DNA from: Prauserella rugosa
Lineage (GTDB): Bacteria > Actinomycetota > Actinomycetes > Mycobacteriales > Pseudonocardiaceae
Direction: 5' to 3'
Assembly: GCF_000719975.1 (NCBI RefSeq)
Contig: NZ_JOIJ01000012.1
Span: 82,082-146,081, forward strand
DNA length: 64,000 bases
Under the pieces are notes generated by a model. The model ran no database searches. It was not told the origin of the DNA and worked only from the letters and a program-made list of their open reading frames with translations. This document shows positions 10,293 through 18,419 of this stretch, piece by piece. Position 1 is the first letter of the stretch; every line of letters begins with the position of its first letter. A program made the translations under genes and the position numbers.

Positions 10293-11204
10293 ATGACACG
10301 TGACGAGGTGCTCGAGCTGCGGTGTGCGACAGGCTCGGACGTCGGCCGCAGGCGGAGCGGGAACGAGGACTCCGCGCTCGCGACGTCGCGCCTGCTCGCC
10401 GTCGCCGACGGAATGGGCGGGCACGCCGCGGGTGAGGTCGCGAGCGCGATCGCCATCGACGCGGTCGGCGAGCTGGACGCGCGCCTGGCCGACGGCCTCT
10501 CCGACGCCGAGGACTTCGCCCCACTCGACGAGCTGGCGACCGTGTTCGCCACGGCCTCCGGCGTGCTCGACGAGCGCGTCGGCGCCGACCCCGAACTGTC
10601 CGGCATGGGCACGACGCTGACCGTCATGCTGTGGGTCGGCTCGCGCTTCGCGCTCGGGCACATCGGCGACTCGCGTGCCTACCGCCTGCGTGGTGCCGAG
10701 CTGACGCAGCTGAGCCGCGACCACACGCTCGTCCAGTCCCTGGTCGACGAGGGCAAGCTCGACGAGGAGACCGCCGCGGTCCACCCCGCACGCTCGGTGC
10801 TGATCAAGGCACTGCTTGCCGGACAGGTGGCCGAGCCCGACCTCGAGATGCACGAGGCGCAGCCCGGCGACCGGTACCTGCTGTGTTCCGACGGGCTCAG
10901 CGACGTCGTGTCCCCGGTGGAGCTCGGCGAGGTGCTCGGCTCCCACGACGAGCCCTCCGACGCGGTCGCCACCCTGATCGAACTCGCCAACGAGGCGGGC
11001 GGTCCGGACAACATCACGTGCGTCGTGGTGCACGTACTCGACTCGTCGTCTTCGTCCTCCGAATCCAGTGCGGCCGAGTCCAGTGCGGCCGAGTCGGCCG
11101 GCGACGAGCGCTCCGACGCAGAAGTAGACGCAGACGCAGATACCGATACCGACACAGACGCGGCCGCGGCGCAGCAGGAGGCGCGGGAGGACGAGTCGGC
11201 CTGA
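10293..11204 (+). CDS. PP2C-family Ser/Thr protein phosphatase
   Basis: 303 residues. Metal-binding motifs of PPM phosphatases are in order: GNEDS near residue 25, VADGMGGHAAGE near 42, GHIGDSRAYRLR near 123, SDGLSD near 205 and PDNITCVVV near 242. It would dephosphorylate Ser/Thr on proteins, counteracting Hanks-type kinases. Unlike PstP it has no transmembrane helix. Instead it ends in about 55 residues of Ser/Glu then Asp/Thr repeats (DADTDTDTD) encoded by a repetitive GA[CT]-rich stretch. No clear ribosome-binding site precedes the ATG. Confidence 0.92.
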   Translation: MTRDEVLELRCATGSDVGRRRSGNEDSALATSRLLAVADGMGGHAAGEVASAIAIDAVGELDARLADGLSDAEDFAPLDELATVFATASGVLDERVGADPELSGMGTTLTVMLWVGSRFALGHIGDSRAYRLRGAELTQLSRDHTLVQSLVDEGKLDEETAAVHPARSVLIKALLAGQVAEPDLEMHEAQPGDRYLLCSDGLSDVVSPVELGEVLGSHDEPSDAVATLIELANEAGGPDNITCVVVHVLDSSSSSSESSAAESSAAESAGDERSDAEVDADADTDTDTDAAAAQQEAREDESA

Positions 11205-11221
11205 CGTTCGGGAAGCGGCTC

Positions 11222-12292
11222 TCAGGGTGACGGCTCGGCGCCGGCCTCACCGGCGGCGCCGCTCTCCTGCGGGGTGCTCGGGTCGTCGCTCGCTCCGCCG
11301 ATCTCGGAGGCCGGCGCGCCCCACGTGTCGCACGCGGCGACCGACGCCTCGGTGAATCCGGTGGAGGCCCACCGCTGTTGCAGGCGGGTACCGCCGTGGC
11401 TCTCGACCCCGCTCCAGTTGGCGAAGTCGCGCACGGCGGCCGCCGGGCCCTGCTCGGCATCGCCGAGCGAGGTGTCCCGTGCGGCATCGAGGAACAGTCC
11501 GGCGAAGCAGGTGGCCTGCAGTTCCAGGCGCCTGCCGACCTCGCTCTCGCGGCTCGTGCTCGCATCCGACAGGGCGTTGCCGGCCTCGGCGAACACGCCC
11601 GTGAGTGCCTGGATGTGGTGGCCGTACTCGTGCGCGAGGGTCGCCAGGTACGCCGGTTCGTTCGCCTCCCCCGCCGCGGTCGACAGCCGCGAATACGGCA
11701 GGTGGATCGTGCGGTCGGAGTCGCAGTACAGGCCGAGCGCGCGGTCGGCGGGCGGGAGCGGCCCGCACGCGGTGGACGTCGTCTCGGACAGGTCGACCGA
11801 CGCCGGTTCGGCCGATGCCCCCGTCTCGTCGAGCACGGGTCGCCACGCACGGTCGAGGCAGGCGAGCACGTCCTCGTAGTAGGCGCGGGCCGATTCGCGG
11901 CCGGGACCGAGTTCGGCGGGCCGGCAGTCGACCGTGTCGAGGTCCGCACCGCTGTCGCGCAGTGCGGTCGCGGCCGAGTCGGGTGCGGCCGGATCGGCGG
12001 CGGGGGGGATCGCCGACCCGGAGTCGGTGTCGCCCGCCACGACGTCGCTGACCACCACCACGGCGCCGAGCATCACCAGCGCGGCCGCCATGGCGATCGC
12101 GACGGGGAGCCAACGCACGCGCCGGTGGTCGGCGCGCACGGGCGCGGGGCGGTCCGGACCGGACGGTCCGGCGCGTTCGTCGTCGGGGTCCACGAACAAC
12201 CTCGGGTCGGGGTGCGGCCGCCGGGGGAAACGGCCGGGTTGCCCCTCGAGCGTAACCCGCTTCCGGCACCGTGTCGGTCCCCACGCGGGCAC
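11222..12292 (-). CDS. Membrane-anchored neutral zinc metallopeptidase (YpfJ-like)
   Basis: 356 residues from GTG at 12292; an internal GTG just before DPDDERAG is an alternative start. A charged cytoplasmic N-terminus is followed by one transmembrane helix (PVAIAMAAALVMLGAVVVV, about 64-82), a Ser/Ala/Asp linker and an extracellular catalytic domain. That domain has the zinc motif HEYGHHIQ and the downstream ELQATCFAGLF segment typical of the putative neutral zinc metallopeptidase family. Proteolysis outside the membrane is inferred; substrates are unknown. The stop lies 18 bp from the convergent PP2C gene with no obvious terminator between them. Confidence 0.85.
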   Translation of the reverse strand: MPAWGPTRCRKRVTLEGQPGRFPRRPHPDPRLFVDPDDERAGPSGPDRPAPVRADHRRVRWLPVAIAMAAALVMLGAVVVVSDVVAGDTDSGSAIPPAADPAAPDSAATALRDSGADLDTVDCRPAELGPGRESARAYYEDVLACLDRAWRPVLDETGASAEPASVDLSETTSTACGPLPPADRALGLYCDSDRTIHLPYSRLSTAAGEANEPAYLATLAHEYGHHIQALTGVFAEAGNALSDASTSRESEVGRRLELQATCFAGLFLDAARDTSLGDAEQGPAAAVRDFANWSGVESHGGTRLQQRWASTGFTEASVAACDTWGAPASEIGGASDDPSTPQESGAAGEAGAEPSP

Positions 12293-12323
12293 GGCGCGAG
12301 CCGGAGCCGGTGCGCCCGGAGTG

Positions 12324-13088
12324 TCACTCAGGCGCCGAAGCCCGGGCGATCCGCTGCTCGAGGCCGGAGATGATCAGGTCGAGGCCGAGGTCGTACTCCA
12401 CCTGCACGTCGTCGGCCTCGCGGGCGGGCGTGTCCTCGGTCTCGAGGAACTGGCCCGCGCGGAGCACGGGGGCCATGTCGGGGAACCGCTCCGGCGTGAC
12501 GACCTGGCCCAACACGTCCAGACCGTCGGCCGACATGACGAACTCCCCCTCGTCGGCGAGGTTGAGTTGCAGTTCCACAGTGGACGTCACGTGTTGCGAG
12601 ACCACGAGGATGACGCCGATCTTCTCCTCGTTGTCCAGCGGCAGGTCGCGCAGCGCGCGCAGCCCGAGGTCGGCCATCCGCACGCTGTTGGGCATCAGCA
12701 CGGAGATCTGGCCGCGCGGCATCTGCAGCACCCAGGGGTGGTCGTGGTAGGCCTCGCGCACGAACCCGGCCCAGACCCGTAGCGCCGCACGCCAGTCGTC
12801 GGGCAGGTCGGCCTCCTCCGGAACGGCGAGCGCGGCGTCCTGCATGAGCCGCAGGAGTTCGTCCTTGCCGGAGACGTACCGGTAGAGCGACATCGTGGTG
12901 AAGCCGAGCGACTTCGCCACCGCCTGCATGGTGACCGCCGGTAGTCCCTGAGCATCGGCGATCTCGATGGCGGCGGCCACGATCCGCTCGTGGCTCAGCC
13001 CGCGGTTGGGCCCGCGCTGGGGCACCTCGTGCATCCCCCACGCGATGGCCACCGCTCGCGGCAGCCCGGTCTCGGTGCGCTCGTCCAT
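12324..13088 (-). CDS. TetR-family repressor of the adjacent ABC exporter
   Basis: 254 residues from ATG 13086-13088. The HTH is VTMQAVAKSLGFTTMSLYRY, preceded by RIVAAAIEIADAQGLPA. The C-terminal region has the shape of the TetR_C tetracycline-type ligand domain (ALRVWAGFVREAYHDHPWVL). It is divergent from a DrrA/DrrB-type ABC exporter, and the AT-rich 85-bp intergenic gap holds a palindrome and direct repeats overlapping the exporter start. Repression of the exporter, lifted by its substrate, is the likely circuit (inference). The in-frame extension upstream to 13148 would run through the operator and is unlikely to be translated. Confidence 0.9.
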   Translation of the reverse strand: MDERTETGLPRAVAIAWGMHEVPQRGPNRGLSHERIVAAAIEIADAQGLPAVTMQAVAKSLGFTTMSLYRYVSGKDELLRLMQDAALAVPEEADLPDDWRAALRVWAGFVREAYHDHPWVLQMPRGQISVLMPNSVRMADLGLRALRDLPLDNEEKIGVILVVSQHVTSTVELQLNLADEGEFVMSADGLDVLGQVVTPERFPDMAPVLRAGQFLETEDTPAREADDVQVEYDLGLDLIISGLEQRIARASAPE

Positions 13089-13143
13089 GCGCGGAATTCT
13101 CGCGCACCTCCCCTTCGGCCCGCGTACGGCATACACCGTGTGC

Positions 13144-13182
13144 GACATACACTGTTTATGTCATACTCGGTTTATGTCATAC
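13144..13182. promoter_or_regulatory. Operator region overlapping the ABC exporter start
   Basis: This is an AT-rich island in a 70% GC background. GACATA-N7-TATGTC is a 19-bp palindrome at 13144-13162. The 13-mer GTTTATGTCATAC is repeated exactly at 13154-13166 and 13170-13182, 16 bp apart, with the second copy covering the exporter ATG. TetR binding here would block both divergent promoters (inference). Confidence 0.6.
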
Positions 13183-14115
13183 ACAGATTCCGTGCTCGTG
13201 GAGCTCAGAGGGCTCTCCAAGAGTTACGGCACCCACGACGTACTGACCGACCTCGACCTGACCCTTCCACCCGGTATTCACGCGCTGCTCGGACCGAACG
13301 GGGCAGGCAAGACGACGCTGGTCAACATCCTGTCCACGCTGATCCCCTACGACTCGGGCGAGGTTCGCGTACTCGGCCTCGACCCGCGGCGGGACCGCAC
13401 AGCACTGCAGGGCCGGATCTCGCTGACGGGGCAGTACGCCGCCGTCGACGGACGGCTCAGCGGCATGGAGAACATGTTGATGATGGGCAGGCTGTTCGGC
13501 CTGTCCCGCCGGGCCGCCCGGCGCAGGGCCGACGTGCTGTTGGAGCGGTTCGACCTGACCGCCGCGGCGGGCAAGCGGGCCGAGACCTACTCCGGCGGCA
13601 TGCGGCGCAAACTCGACATCGCAGCCAGCCTGATCGCCGAACCGCAGCTGATCTTCCTGGACGAGCCGACCACCGGCCTGGACACCCGCAGCAGGCAGGC
13701 GCTGTGGGACGAGATCACCGCGCTCGCCGAGTCCGGGGCGTCGATCCTGCTCACCACCCAGTACCTCGAGGAGGCCGACGTGCTCGCCGAACGGATCATG
13801 GTGCTGCACGGCGGGCGCATCGTCGCCGACGGCACGGCGGCCGAGCTCAAGTCGCGGGTCGGCGGATCGACGATCCAGCTGCACGACCACGCGGGCCACA
13901 TCCTCGACGAGATCCCCACCGGCGGTTCGGCCGCCGACGTCGCACACCACCTCGCGGCGATCGCCGACGCCCACCCCGACGTGGAGGTCACCGTCCGCCG
14001 CCCGACGCTCGACGAGGTCTTCCTCGAACTCACCGGCAGTCCCGGCGAACAGGACGAGGCCGATGAGGACCCGACAGGCGGCGACCGGACCGGGCGGAAG
14101 GAGGTCGCCGCATGA
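13174..14115 (+). CDS. ABC exporter ATPase, daunorubicin-resistance (DrrA) type
   Basis: 313 residues. Walker A GPNGAGKT near residue 40, the ABC signature YSGGMRRKLDIA, Walker B LIFLDEPTTGLD and the switch His region (TTQYLEEAD) are all intact. The C-terminal about 90 residues match DrrA-type regulatory extensions. It would energise efflux of a drug or lipid-like molecule with the permease gene that overlaps its stop (ATGA). The start is uncertain: ATG 13174 lies inside an operator and lacks a ribosome-binding site, consistent with a leaderless message. GTG 13192 is an alternative. Confidence 0.92.
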   Translation: MSYTDSVLVELRGLSKSYGTHDVLTDLDLTLPPGIHALLGPNGAGKTTLVNILSTLIPYDSGEVRVLGLDPRRDRTALQGRISLTGQYAAVDGRLSGMENMLMMGRLFGLSRRAARRRADVLLERFDLTAAAGKRAETYSGGMRRKLDIAASLIAEPQLIFLDEPTTGLDTRSRQALWDEITALAESGASILLTTQYLEEADVLAERIMVLHGGRIVADGTAAELKSRVGGSTIQLHDHAGHILDEIPTGGSAADVAHHLAAIADAHPDVEVTVRRPTLDEVFLELTGSPGEQDEADEDPTGGDRTGRKEVAA

Positions 14116-14948
14116 GCACCATGACACCGGCCCCCACGGCCGAACACACCCGGCAGACCGCAGCCGTCATGCCCGGCGCCGGCGCGTGGACGGCACTGAA
14201 GGTCTTCAGCGCCCGCAGCCTCAAGCATGCGTTCCGCGACGGTGAATCCCTGCTCATGGCCGTGCTTCTGCCGGTCATGCTCATGCTGATCTTCGTGTTC
14301 ATCTTCGGCGAGTCCATCGCCACGGGACAGGGCGGCGACCGCGGCGACTACCTGGCCTACGTGCTCCCGGCCGTGGCACTCACCGCGGCGGGGTTCGGCG
14401 CGTCCTACACCGCCGTCGTCGTCTCCAACGACATGACGACCGGGTTCATGAATCGCCTGCGCACCATGCCGTTCCCCGCCGTGACCGTCCTGTTGGGACA
14501 CACCGTGTCGTCCATGGTGCGCAACCTGCTGGCCACGGCCGTCGTGTTCGGTGTCGCGCTCGCCCTGGGTTTCCGCACCGACGCGGGCGCGGGGCAGCTG
14601 CTGGGCGCGCTCGGGCTCATCGCACTGTGGATCCTGGTCATCACGGTGGTCTTCGCCGTACTGGGCATGGTCGCGGGCTCGGCCGAGGCGGCCAGCGGCT
14701 ACGGGTTCGTCCTGCTGTTCCTGCCCTACGTCTCGTCGGGTTTCGCCCCGGTGGAGTCCATGCCGGGCTGGTTGCAGGGGTTCGCCCAGCACCAGCCGAT
14801 GACGCCGATCATCGACGCCTCCCGCGCTCTGATCGCAGGCACCGGGCCGGGTGACGAATGGTGGATCGGACTACTGTGGTGTGCCGGATTCATCGCCGTC
14901 GCGGTGTGGCTGGCGGCCCTGATCTTCCCGCGGAAGGTCGCCCGCTGA
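14112..14948 (+). CDS. ABC-2 type exporter permease (DrrB-like)
   Basis: 278 residues with about six membrane helices, beginning with LMAVLLPVMLMLIFVFIFGE and ending with LLWCAGFIAVAVWLAALIF. The ABC-2 signature region LPYVSSGFAPVESMPGWLQ is present. The start codon overlaps the stop of the ATPase gene by 4 bp, so the two are translationally coupled. Together they form one exporter under the divergent TetR regulator. The substrate cannot be read from sequence. The accessory region begins just after its stop. Confidence 0.92.
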   Translation: MSTMTPAPTAEHTRQTAAVMPGAGAWTALKVFSARSLKHAFRDGESLLMAVLLPVMLMLIFVFIFGESIATGQGGDRGDYLAYVLPAVALTAAGFGASYTAVVVSNDMTTGFMNRLRTMPFPAVTVLLGHTVSSMVRNLLATAVVFGVALALGFRTDAGAGQLLGALGLIALWILVITVVFAVLGMVAGSAEAASGYGFVLLFLPYVSSGFAPVESMPGWLQGFAQHQPMTPIIDASRALIAGTGPGDEWWIGLLWCAGFIAVAVWLAALIFPRKVAR

Positions 14949-15034
14949 GCAGGCGCCGGGACCGGCCGCAAGCCGGCGGCGCTCGAGGGAGCCCTGCGGA
15001 TCCCGTCGATCTGGTAGACTCGAGGACAATCGTT

Positions 15035-15065
15035 CAGCCCGCCCGGGTTCGCCCGGTGCGGGCTG
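15035..15065 (+). ncRNA. Strong hairpin upstream of abiF, candidate AbiF-associated RNA
   Basis: The transcript would fold CAGCCCGC-CCGGG-uucg-CCCGG-U-GCGGGCUG: 13 pairs, one bulged U and a 4-nt loop, at 15035-15065, 44 nt before the Abi_2 start. A possible -10 box TAGACT lies at 15015-15020. It could instead be the terminator of the upstream exporter operon. From memory, a structured RNA family occurs next to abiF genes and has been proposed as an antitoxin RNA. I cannot test the match here, so the ncRNA reading is inference. Confidence 0.4.
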
Positions 15066-15109
15066 GATCTCTGTTGAGGGTCGTGTGCCGGCGGGCGACG
15101 GGAGGTTCG

Positions 15110-16084
15110 GTGGCCCGGACCAAGCCGTTCGCCACGATCGACGACCAGATCCGGCTGCTGCGTTCCCGAGGTCTCGCCCTGGACACGGCTACGGCCGCGC
15201 AGTGGCTGCGCAGCGTCGGCTACTACCGGCTCAGCGGCTACTGGTATCCGTACCGCGCCCGGGAGCTCCACCCGCCGTACGAGCGGACCGACCGGTTCGT
15301 CGAGCACGCCGCCTTCGACGACGTGGTCCGGCTGTACGAGTTCGACCGCAAGCTGCGCACGTTGATCCACGACGGCATCGAGCGCATCGAGGTCGCCCTG
15401 CGCAGCCACGTGAGCTACCACGTCGGTTCCCACGACCCGCTCGCGTATCGGGACGCCGCCAACTTCCGGCCCACGTTCCGGCACGGCGCGTGGCTGGCCA
15501 CGGCGCGCCGCCGCGCCGAACGGGCGATGCGGCACAGCGAACCGATCCGCCACCACCGCACGAAGTACAACGGCGAGTTGCCGGTGTGGGTGCTCACGGA
15601 GGTGCTGGACTTCTCCGACGTCTCCAAGCTCTACGACAGCCTGTTCGCCCGCGGCCAGTGGACCGTGGCCGAGCGGCTCGGCATCGTGGTCGACCACACG
15701 GCGTTGTCGTCGAACCAGCGCGCCAAGGTCCTCAGGACGCACCCGCTCGCGCGGTGGCTCGAGCAGCTCACGGTGCTGCGCAACAGTTGCGCCCACCACG
15801 CGCGGATCTGGAACCGTTCGTTCGCGCCGGTCAGCACCACGGCGCTGCGGACCGTGCCGTCGCTGCGCAGCCTGCCCGAGGGGCAGAGCGAACGTCTCTA
15901 CGGCGCCATGCTGGTCATGGCGCATCTGCTGCAGCAGACCTCGCCGGGAACGAGCTGGGCCGCCAAGGTGCGCGCGCTCGTCGAGGACGCGTTCACACCG
16001 CTGCCCGACCGGCACGTGGCCGAGATGGGATTCCCCCACGACTGGCAGAACGAGCCACTGTGGAACCGCATCGACGGACCGTGA
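15110..16084 (+). CDS. Abi_2 (AbiF/AbiD) abortive-infection HEPN protein
   Basis: 324 residues from GTG 15110, preceded by GGGAGG at a good distance. The N-terminal FATIDDQIRLLRSRGL and the YYRLSGYWYPY segment (about 38-48) are hallmarks of Abi_2 proteins. FDRKLRTLIHDGIERIEVALR follows. The C-terminal part carries the HEPN ribonuclease motif R-x4-H as RNSCAHHARIWN (Arg224, His229). Such proteins are cytoplasmic RNases that halt growth during phage infection. The hairpin RNA candidate upstream may control it. It is next to an XRE regulator and a tRNA-integrated element, a typical defence-island setting. Family assignment is firm; anti-phage activity is inferred. Confidence 0.88.
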   Translation: MARTKPFATIDDQIRLLRSRGLALDTATAAQWLRSVGYYRLSGYWYPYRARELHPPYERTDRFVEHAAFDDVVRLYEFDRKLRTLIHDGIERIEVALRSHVSYHVGSHDPLAYRDAANFRPTFRHGAWLATARRRAERAMRHSEPIRHHRTKYNGELPVWVLTEVLDFSDVSKLYDSLFARGQWTVAERLGIVVDHTALSSNQRAKVLRTHPLARWLEQLTVLRNSCAHHARIWNRSFAPVSTTALRTVPSLRSLPEGQSERLYGAMLVMAHLLQQTSPGTSWAAKVRALVEDAFTPLPDRHVAEMGFPHDWQNEPLWNRIDGP

Positions 16085-16122
16085 CGACGTGAGCGTGATC
16101 ACCCTCGCGGCGTCACCGGCGA

Positions 16123-16128
16123 TAGAGT
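16123..16128 (+). promoter_or_regulatory. -10 box of a leaderless XRE gene
   Basis: TAGAGT (a TANNNT box) ends 7 nt before the ATG at 16136, so transcription would start at or beside the start codon. No ribosome-binding site is present, which fits a leaderless mRNA. Confidence 0.5.
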
Positions 16129-16135
16129 GGTCGCG

Positions 16136-17134
16136 ATGTCGGAGACGTTCGGCCAGCGCCTGCGGCGACTGCGCTGCGCGGCAGGGCTGTCGCAATCGCA
16201 GTTGGCCCGCCTCGTGCCCATCTCGCAGTCGAGCCTGTCCCGCTCCGAATCCGACACGCAGGCGGTCGACGATCAGGCTGTGGCCGCCCGGCTCGACGAG
16301 CTCCTCGGCGCAGCCGGCACCTTGCGAGCGCTGGCGTATCCGAACGCGGCCGAACTGGTGCTCACCGACGACGACCGAGAGCGCATCGCCCGACACCTCG
16401 AACACCCGTCACGGATCGACGGCGGCACGGTGACGGCTCTGGGTGATCTGCTGGCCGCGCAGCGCCGTCTCGACGACGTCCTTGGCCCCGAGATCATCAT
16501 CCCCGGCTCCATCTCGCAGATGGAAATCCTGCGCGGGCTACTACCGCATGCCCGCGGGCCACACCGTGCCGCGCTGGCCGAGGTCGTCGCCGAGTACGTG
16601 CAGTTCATCGGCTGGTTGTATGCCGAGACGCGTGCCGACGAACGCGCAGTGGCGCTACTCGGCCAAGCCGAGGAACTCGCCGACGAGGCCGGGTCGGGTG
16701 AGCTCGCGGCACAGGCGGCGAACTTCCGGGGCTACGTGGCCCGCCAACGCGGCAACGCTCGCGGCGTGGTGCGCTGGTTCCTCGCCGAACACCACACGCC
16801 GGGCGCGCACGTCGCCCAGCGAGTCGGGGCCGCCGCCCAGGCCGCGCACGGCTACGCCCGGCTCGGCGAGCGGGACGAGGCTCTCCGTCTCATGGACGTC
16901 GCGGGCCGCCTGCTCGATGAAGCCGCCCGACTCGATCCGCCCCGCACCGCGTACTGGCTCACGCCCACGTTCCACCGCCTGAACTTCGGGCTGACGCACC
17001 TCGCGCTGGCCGACCACGCGACCGCCGCAGACCACTTCGCGGCCGGGTTCGCCGGGCTGCCGGAAGACCAACAGCGAGCCGAGTGGACGGCCGAGTACCG
17101 GCTGGCATGGGACGCGGCCCGCGAAGCTCGGTAG
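16136..17134 (+). CDS. XRE-family HTH regulator with TPR-like C-terminus
   Basis: 332 residues. The N-terminal helix-turn-helix is RLRRLRCAAGLSQSQLARLV with SQSSLSRSE as recognition helix (about residues 8-38). From about residue 130 it is a chain of helical pairs rich in Ala/Leu (AVALLGQAEELADEAGSGEL…AAQAAHGYARLGERDEALRLM), i.e. tetratricopeptide-like repeats. This is the layout of actinobacterial regulators that sense a partner peptide or protein. It starts 51 bp after the Abi_2 gene but has its own apparent leaderless promoter. Its link to the Abi protein is by position only. Confidence 0.85.
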   Translation: MSETFGQRLRRLRCAAGLSQSQLARLVPISQSSLSRSESDTQAVDDQAVAARLDELLGAAGTLRALAYPNAAELVLTDDDRERIARHLEHPSRIDGGTVTALGDLLAAQRRLDDVLGPEIIIPGSISQMEILRGLLPHARGPHRAALAEVVAEYVQFIGWLYAETRADERAVALLGQAEELADEAGSGELAAQAANFRGYVARQRGNARGVVRWFLAEHHTPGAHVAQRVGAAAQAAHGYARLGERDEALRLMDVAGRLLDEAARLDPPRTAYWLTPTFHRLNFGLTHLALADHATAADHFAAGFAGLPEDQQRAEWTAEYRLAWDAAREAR

Positions 17135-17210
17135 CCACGTTGCCTATGCGCCTGGGCATGCGCATGGCGCAACACCTCACTTTCCTGGTCAGGCCGCCGA
17201 TGGTGTGGCC

Positions 17211-17495
17211 ATGTGGCTCGTACAGCACGTCGATGGCGCGCTGGTCGCCGTCGGCCCGGACGGCTGGCCGGTCGAGGCCGACCCCGACGCTCCGGATCTC
17301 GACATCGTGCCCGGGTGGCGTCCGGTCGTCGGCGGCGTGCGCCATATCGGCGGCACCGCGCACGAACCGACGTCGGGTTCGACTGCGGAAATGCTGTGCG
17401 GCCGCCTGTTCACCCTGCCGCGGCGGAGACAGCGCACCTCGCCGTTGCTGTTCGACTGCTCGGCCTGCTGGCACGTGTGGCTCGGCATCGACTGA
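17211..17495 (+). CDS. Small hypothetical protein with C-terminal CxxC
   Basis: 94 residues from ATG 17211 (GTG 17205 possible). It is beta-rich at the start (MWLVQHVDGALVAVGPDGWP) with Cys at LCGRLF and a terminal DCSACWHVW, which could bind zinc. No family recognised. It lies between the XRE gene and the left attachment repeat of the integrated element, i.e. just outside it. It could be a remnant of an older insertion at the same tRNA. Confidence 0.5.
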   Translation: MWLVQHVDGALVAVGPDGWPVEADPDAPDLDIVPGWRPVVGGVRHIGGTAHEPTSGSTAEMLCGRLFTLPRRRQRTSPLLFDCSACWHVWLGID

Positions 17496-17514
17496 TCGAC
17501 ACGCACGCCGCTGC

Positions 17515-17571
17515 GGGGCCATGTGGTGGGCGCAGCTGGGTTCGAACCAGCGACCCCCTGCTTGTAAGGCA
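17515..17571. repeat. attL: copy of the tRNA-Val 3' segment
   Basis: 57 bp, identical to 21375-21431. It holds the tRNA from nucleotide 28 (anticodon stem) through the CCA end plus 9 bp. The sequence diverges immediately on both sides, marking the left end of the element. Confidence 0.9.
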
Positions 17572-17628
17572 TGATGACCCGAGCGGCGTGGTTGACCTGC
17601 ATAAACACTGGTCATCCGCGAGCGCTGC

Positions 17629-17649
17629 ACCCAAAGTTATCGGGTCGCT
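17629..17649 (+). repeat. Left copy of putative integrase arm-type site
   Basis: The 21-mer ACCCAAAGTTATCGGGTCGCT recurs with one mismatch at 21301-21321, and its core AAGTTATCGGGTCG recurs at 21333-21346. All are in the same orientation, near the two element ends. Integrase or directionality-factor binding is inferred. Confidence 0.5.
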
Positions 17650-17706
17650 AAACGATCTTCCTTGCATGACGCACTCCTTGTCCCTCGACATCGGAGCGCA
17701 CTCGCC

Positions 17707-17901
17707 ATGCTCGACGCACTCATCCGAGCCTATCGCCGCCCCCACACCCGGGTTACGCGTGATTTCCGCTGGATCGCTGCACGCCTGATCTGTTACCCGA
17801 TCTTGGCCGCGTTCGGCGTGGTCGCCATCGCGGGCGCCGGTGACCCGGCGATCTTCACCGACAACATCGTCGACGGCATCCGGGTGCGGGTGATCGAGTG
17901 A
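17707..17901 (+). CDS. Small membrane protein of the element
   Basis: 64 residues from ATG 17707. A basic N-terminus (MLDALIRAYRRPHTRVTRDF) is followed by one transmembrane helix (LICYPILAAFGVVAIAGAG) and a short tail. No family recognised. Its TGA overlaps the GTG of the next gene (GTGA), so the two should be translationally coupled, suggesting that the small protein works with the secreted product. No strong ribosome-binding site is visible. Confidence 0.5.
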   Translation: MLDALIRAYRRPHTRVTRDFRWIAARLICYPILAAFGVVAIAGAGDPAIFTDNIVDGIRVRVIE

Positions 17902-18419
17902 TCACCGCGACCCACCGCGTGCTGTCCACCGCCCTCGCTACCGCGCTCACGCTCGTCGCGCTCGTGCTCATCAGCCCGGCCGTCGCCGACGCACCCGATG
18001 CCAGCGCCGACGGGTGCACCTGGGACGACCAGTGGACCCGCGCCCTGTCCGACCTCGGCGAGGACCCGAAGCACTGGACGGTCCGGCGCATCCCGAACCT
18101 GTCCGGCACTATCGACGACCGCTACGACCCGCCGGTCGGCATCGTCGACCCGACCATCGATTGCGAGCTCGTCGACAGCGTGGTTCGCCACGAGTGGATG
18201 CACCTGCAACAGGTGCGCAAGTACGGCGACGTGCCCGCGTGGGGTGACCACGAGGAGATCGTCGCCGACTGCGGATCGTGGATACTCGGCGCTGACGCCA
18301 CGCCGTACCGGGATCGCATGGCCGAGTCCCGCGGGGTCGCGTGTACCGGTCCGGAGCTCGCCGAAGCTCTCGCGCTGATCGAGTTCACGCCGTCCCACGA
18401 GGCAAAGAGACAGCAATGA
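17898..18419 (+). CDS. Secreted protein with HExxH zinc-peptidase motif
   Basis: 173 residues. A signal peptide (MITATHRVLSTALATALTLV… with AVA-D cleavage near 30) is followed by a small mature domain with Cys40, Cys89, Cys125 and Cys149, likely two disulfides. The motif HEWMH (98-102) is followed by HEEIVADC (118-125), which could supply the third ligand of a gluzincin-like site. It resembles no named peptidase that I know. Translationally coupled on both sides (GTGA before, ATGA after). A secreted hydrolase as cargo of a minimal element could act on cell wall, competitors or host material; that is speculation. Confidence 0.65.
   Translation: MITATHRVLSTALATALTLVALVLISPAVADAPDASADGCTWDDQWTRALSDLGEDPKHWTVRRIPNLSGTIDDRYDPPVGIVDPTIDCELVDSVVRHEWMHLQQVRKYGDVPAWGDHEEIVADCGSWILGADATPYRDRMAESRGVACTGPELAEALALIEFTPSHEAKRQQ

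Noticed and set aside
12293..13148. N-terminal extension of the TetR gene to 13148
   Set aside because: It would translate through the operator region and adds sequence unlike TetR N-termini; ATG 13086-13088 is preferred.
17140..17170. Hairpin ATGCGC/GCGCAT after the XRE gene as a terminator
   Set aside because: Only six pairs with a 7-nt loop; too weak to call.
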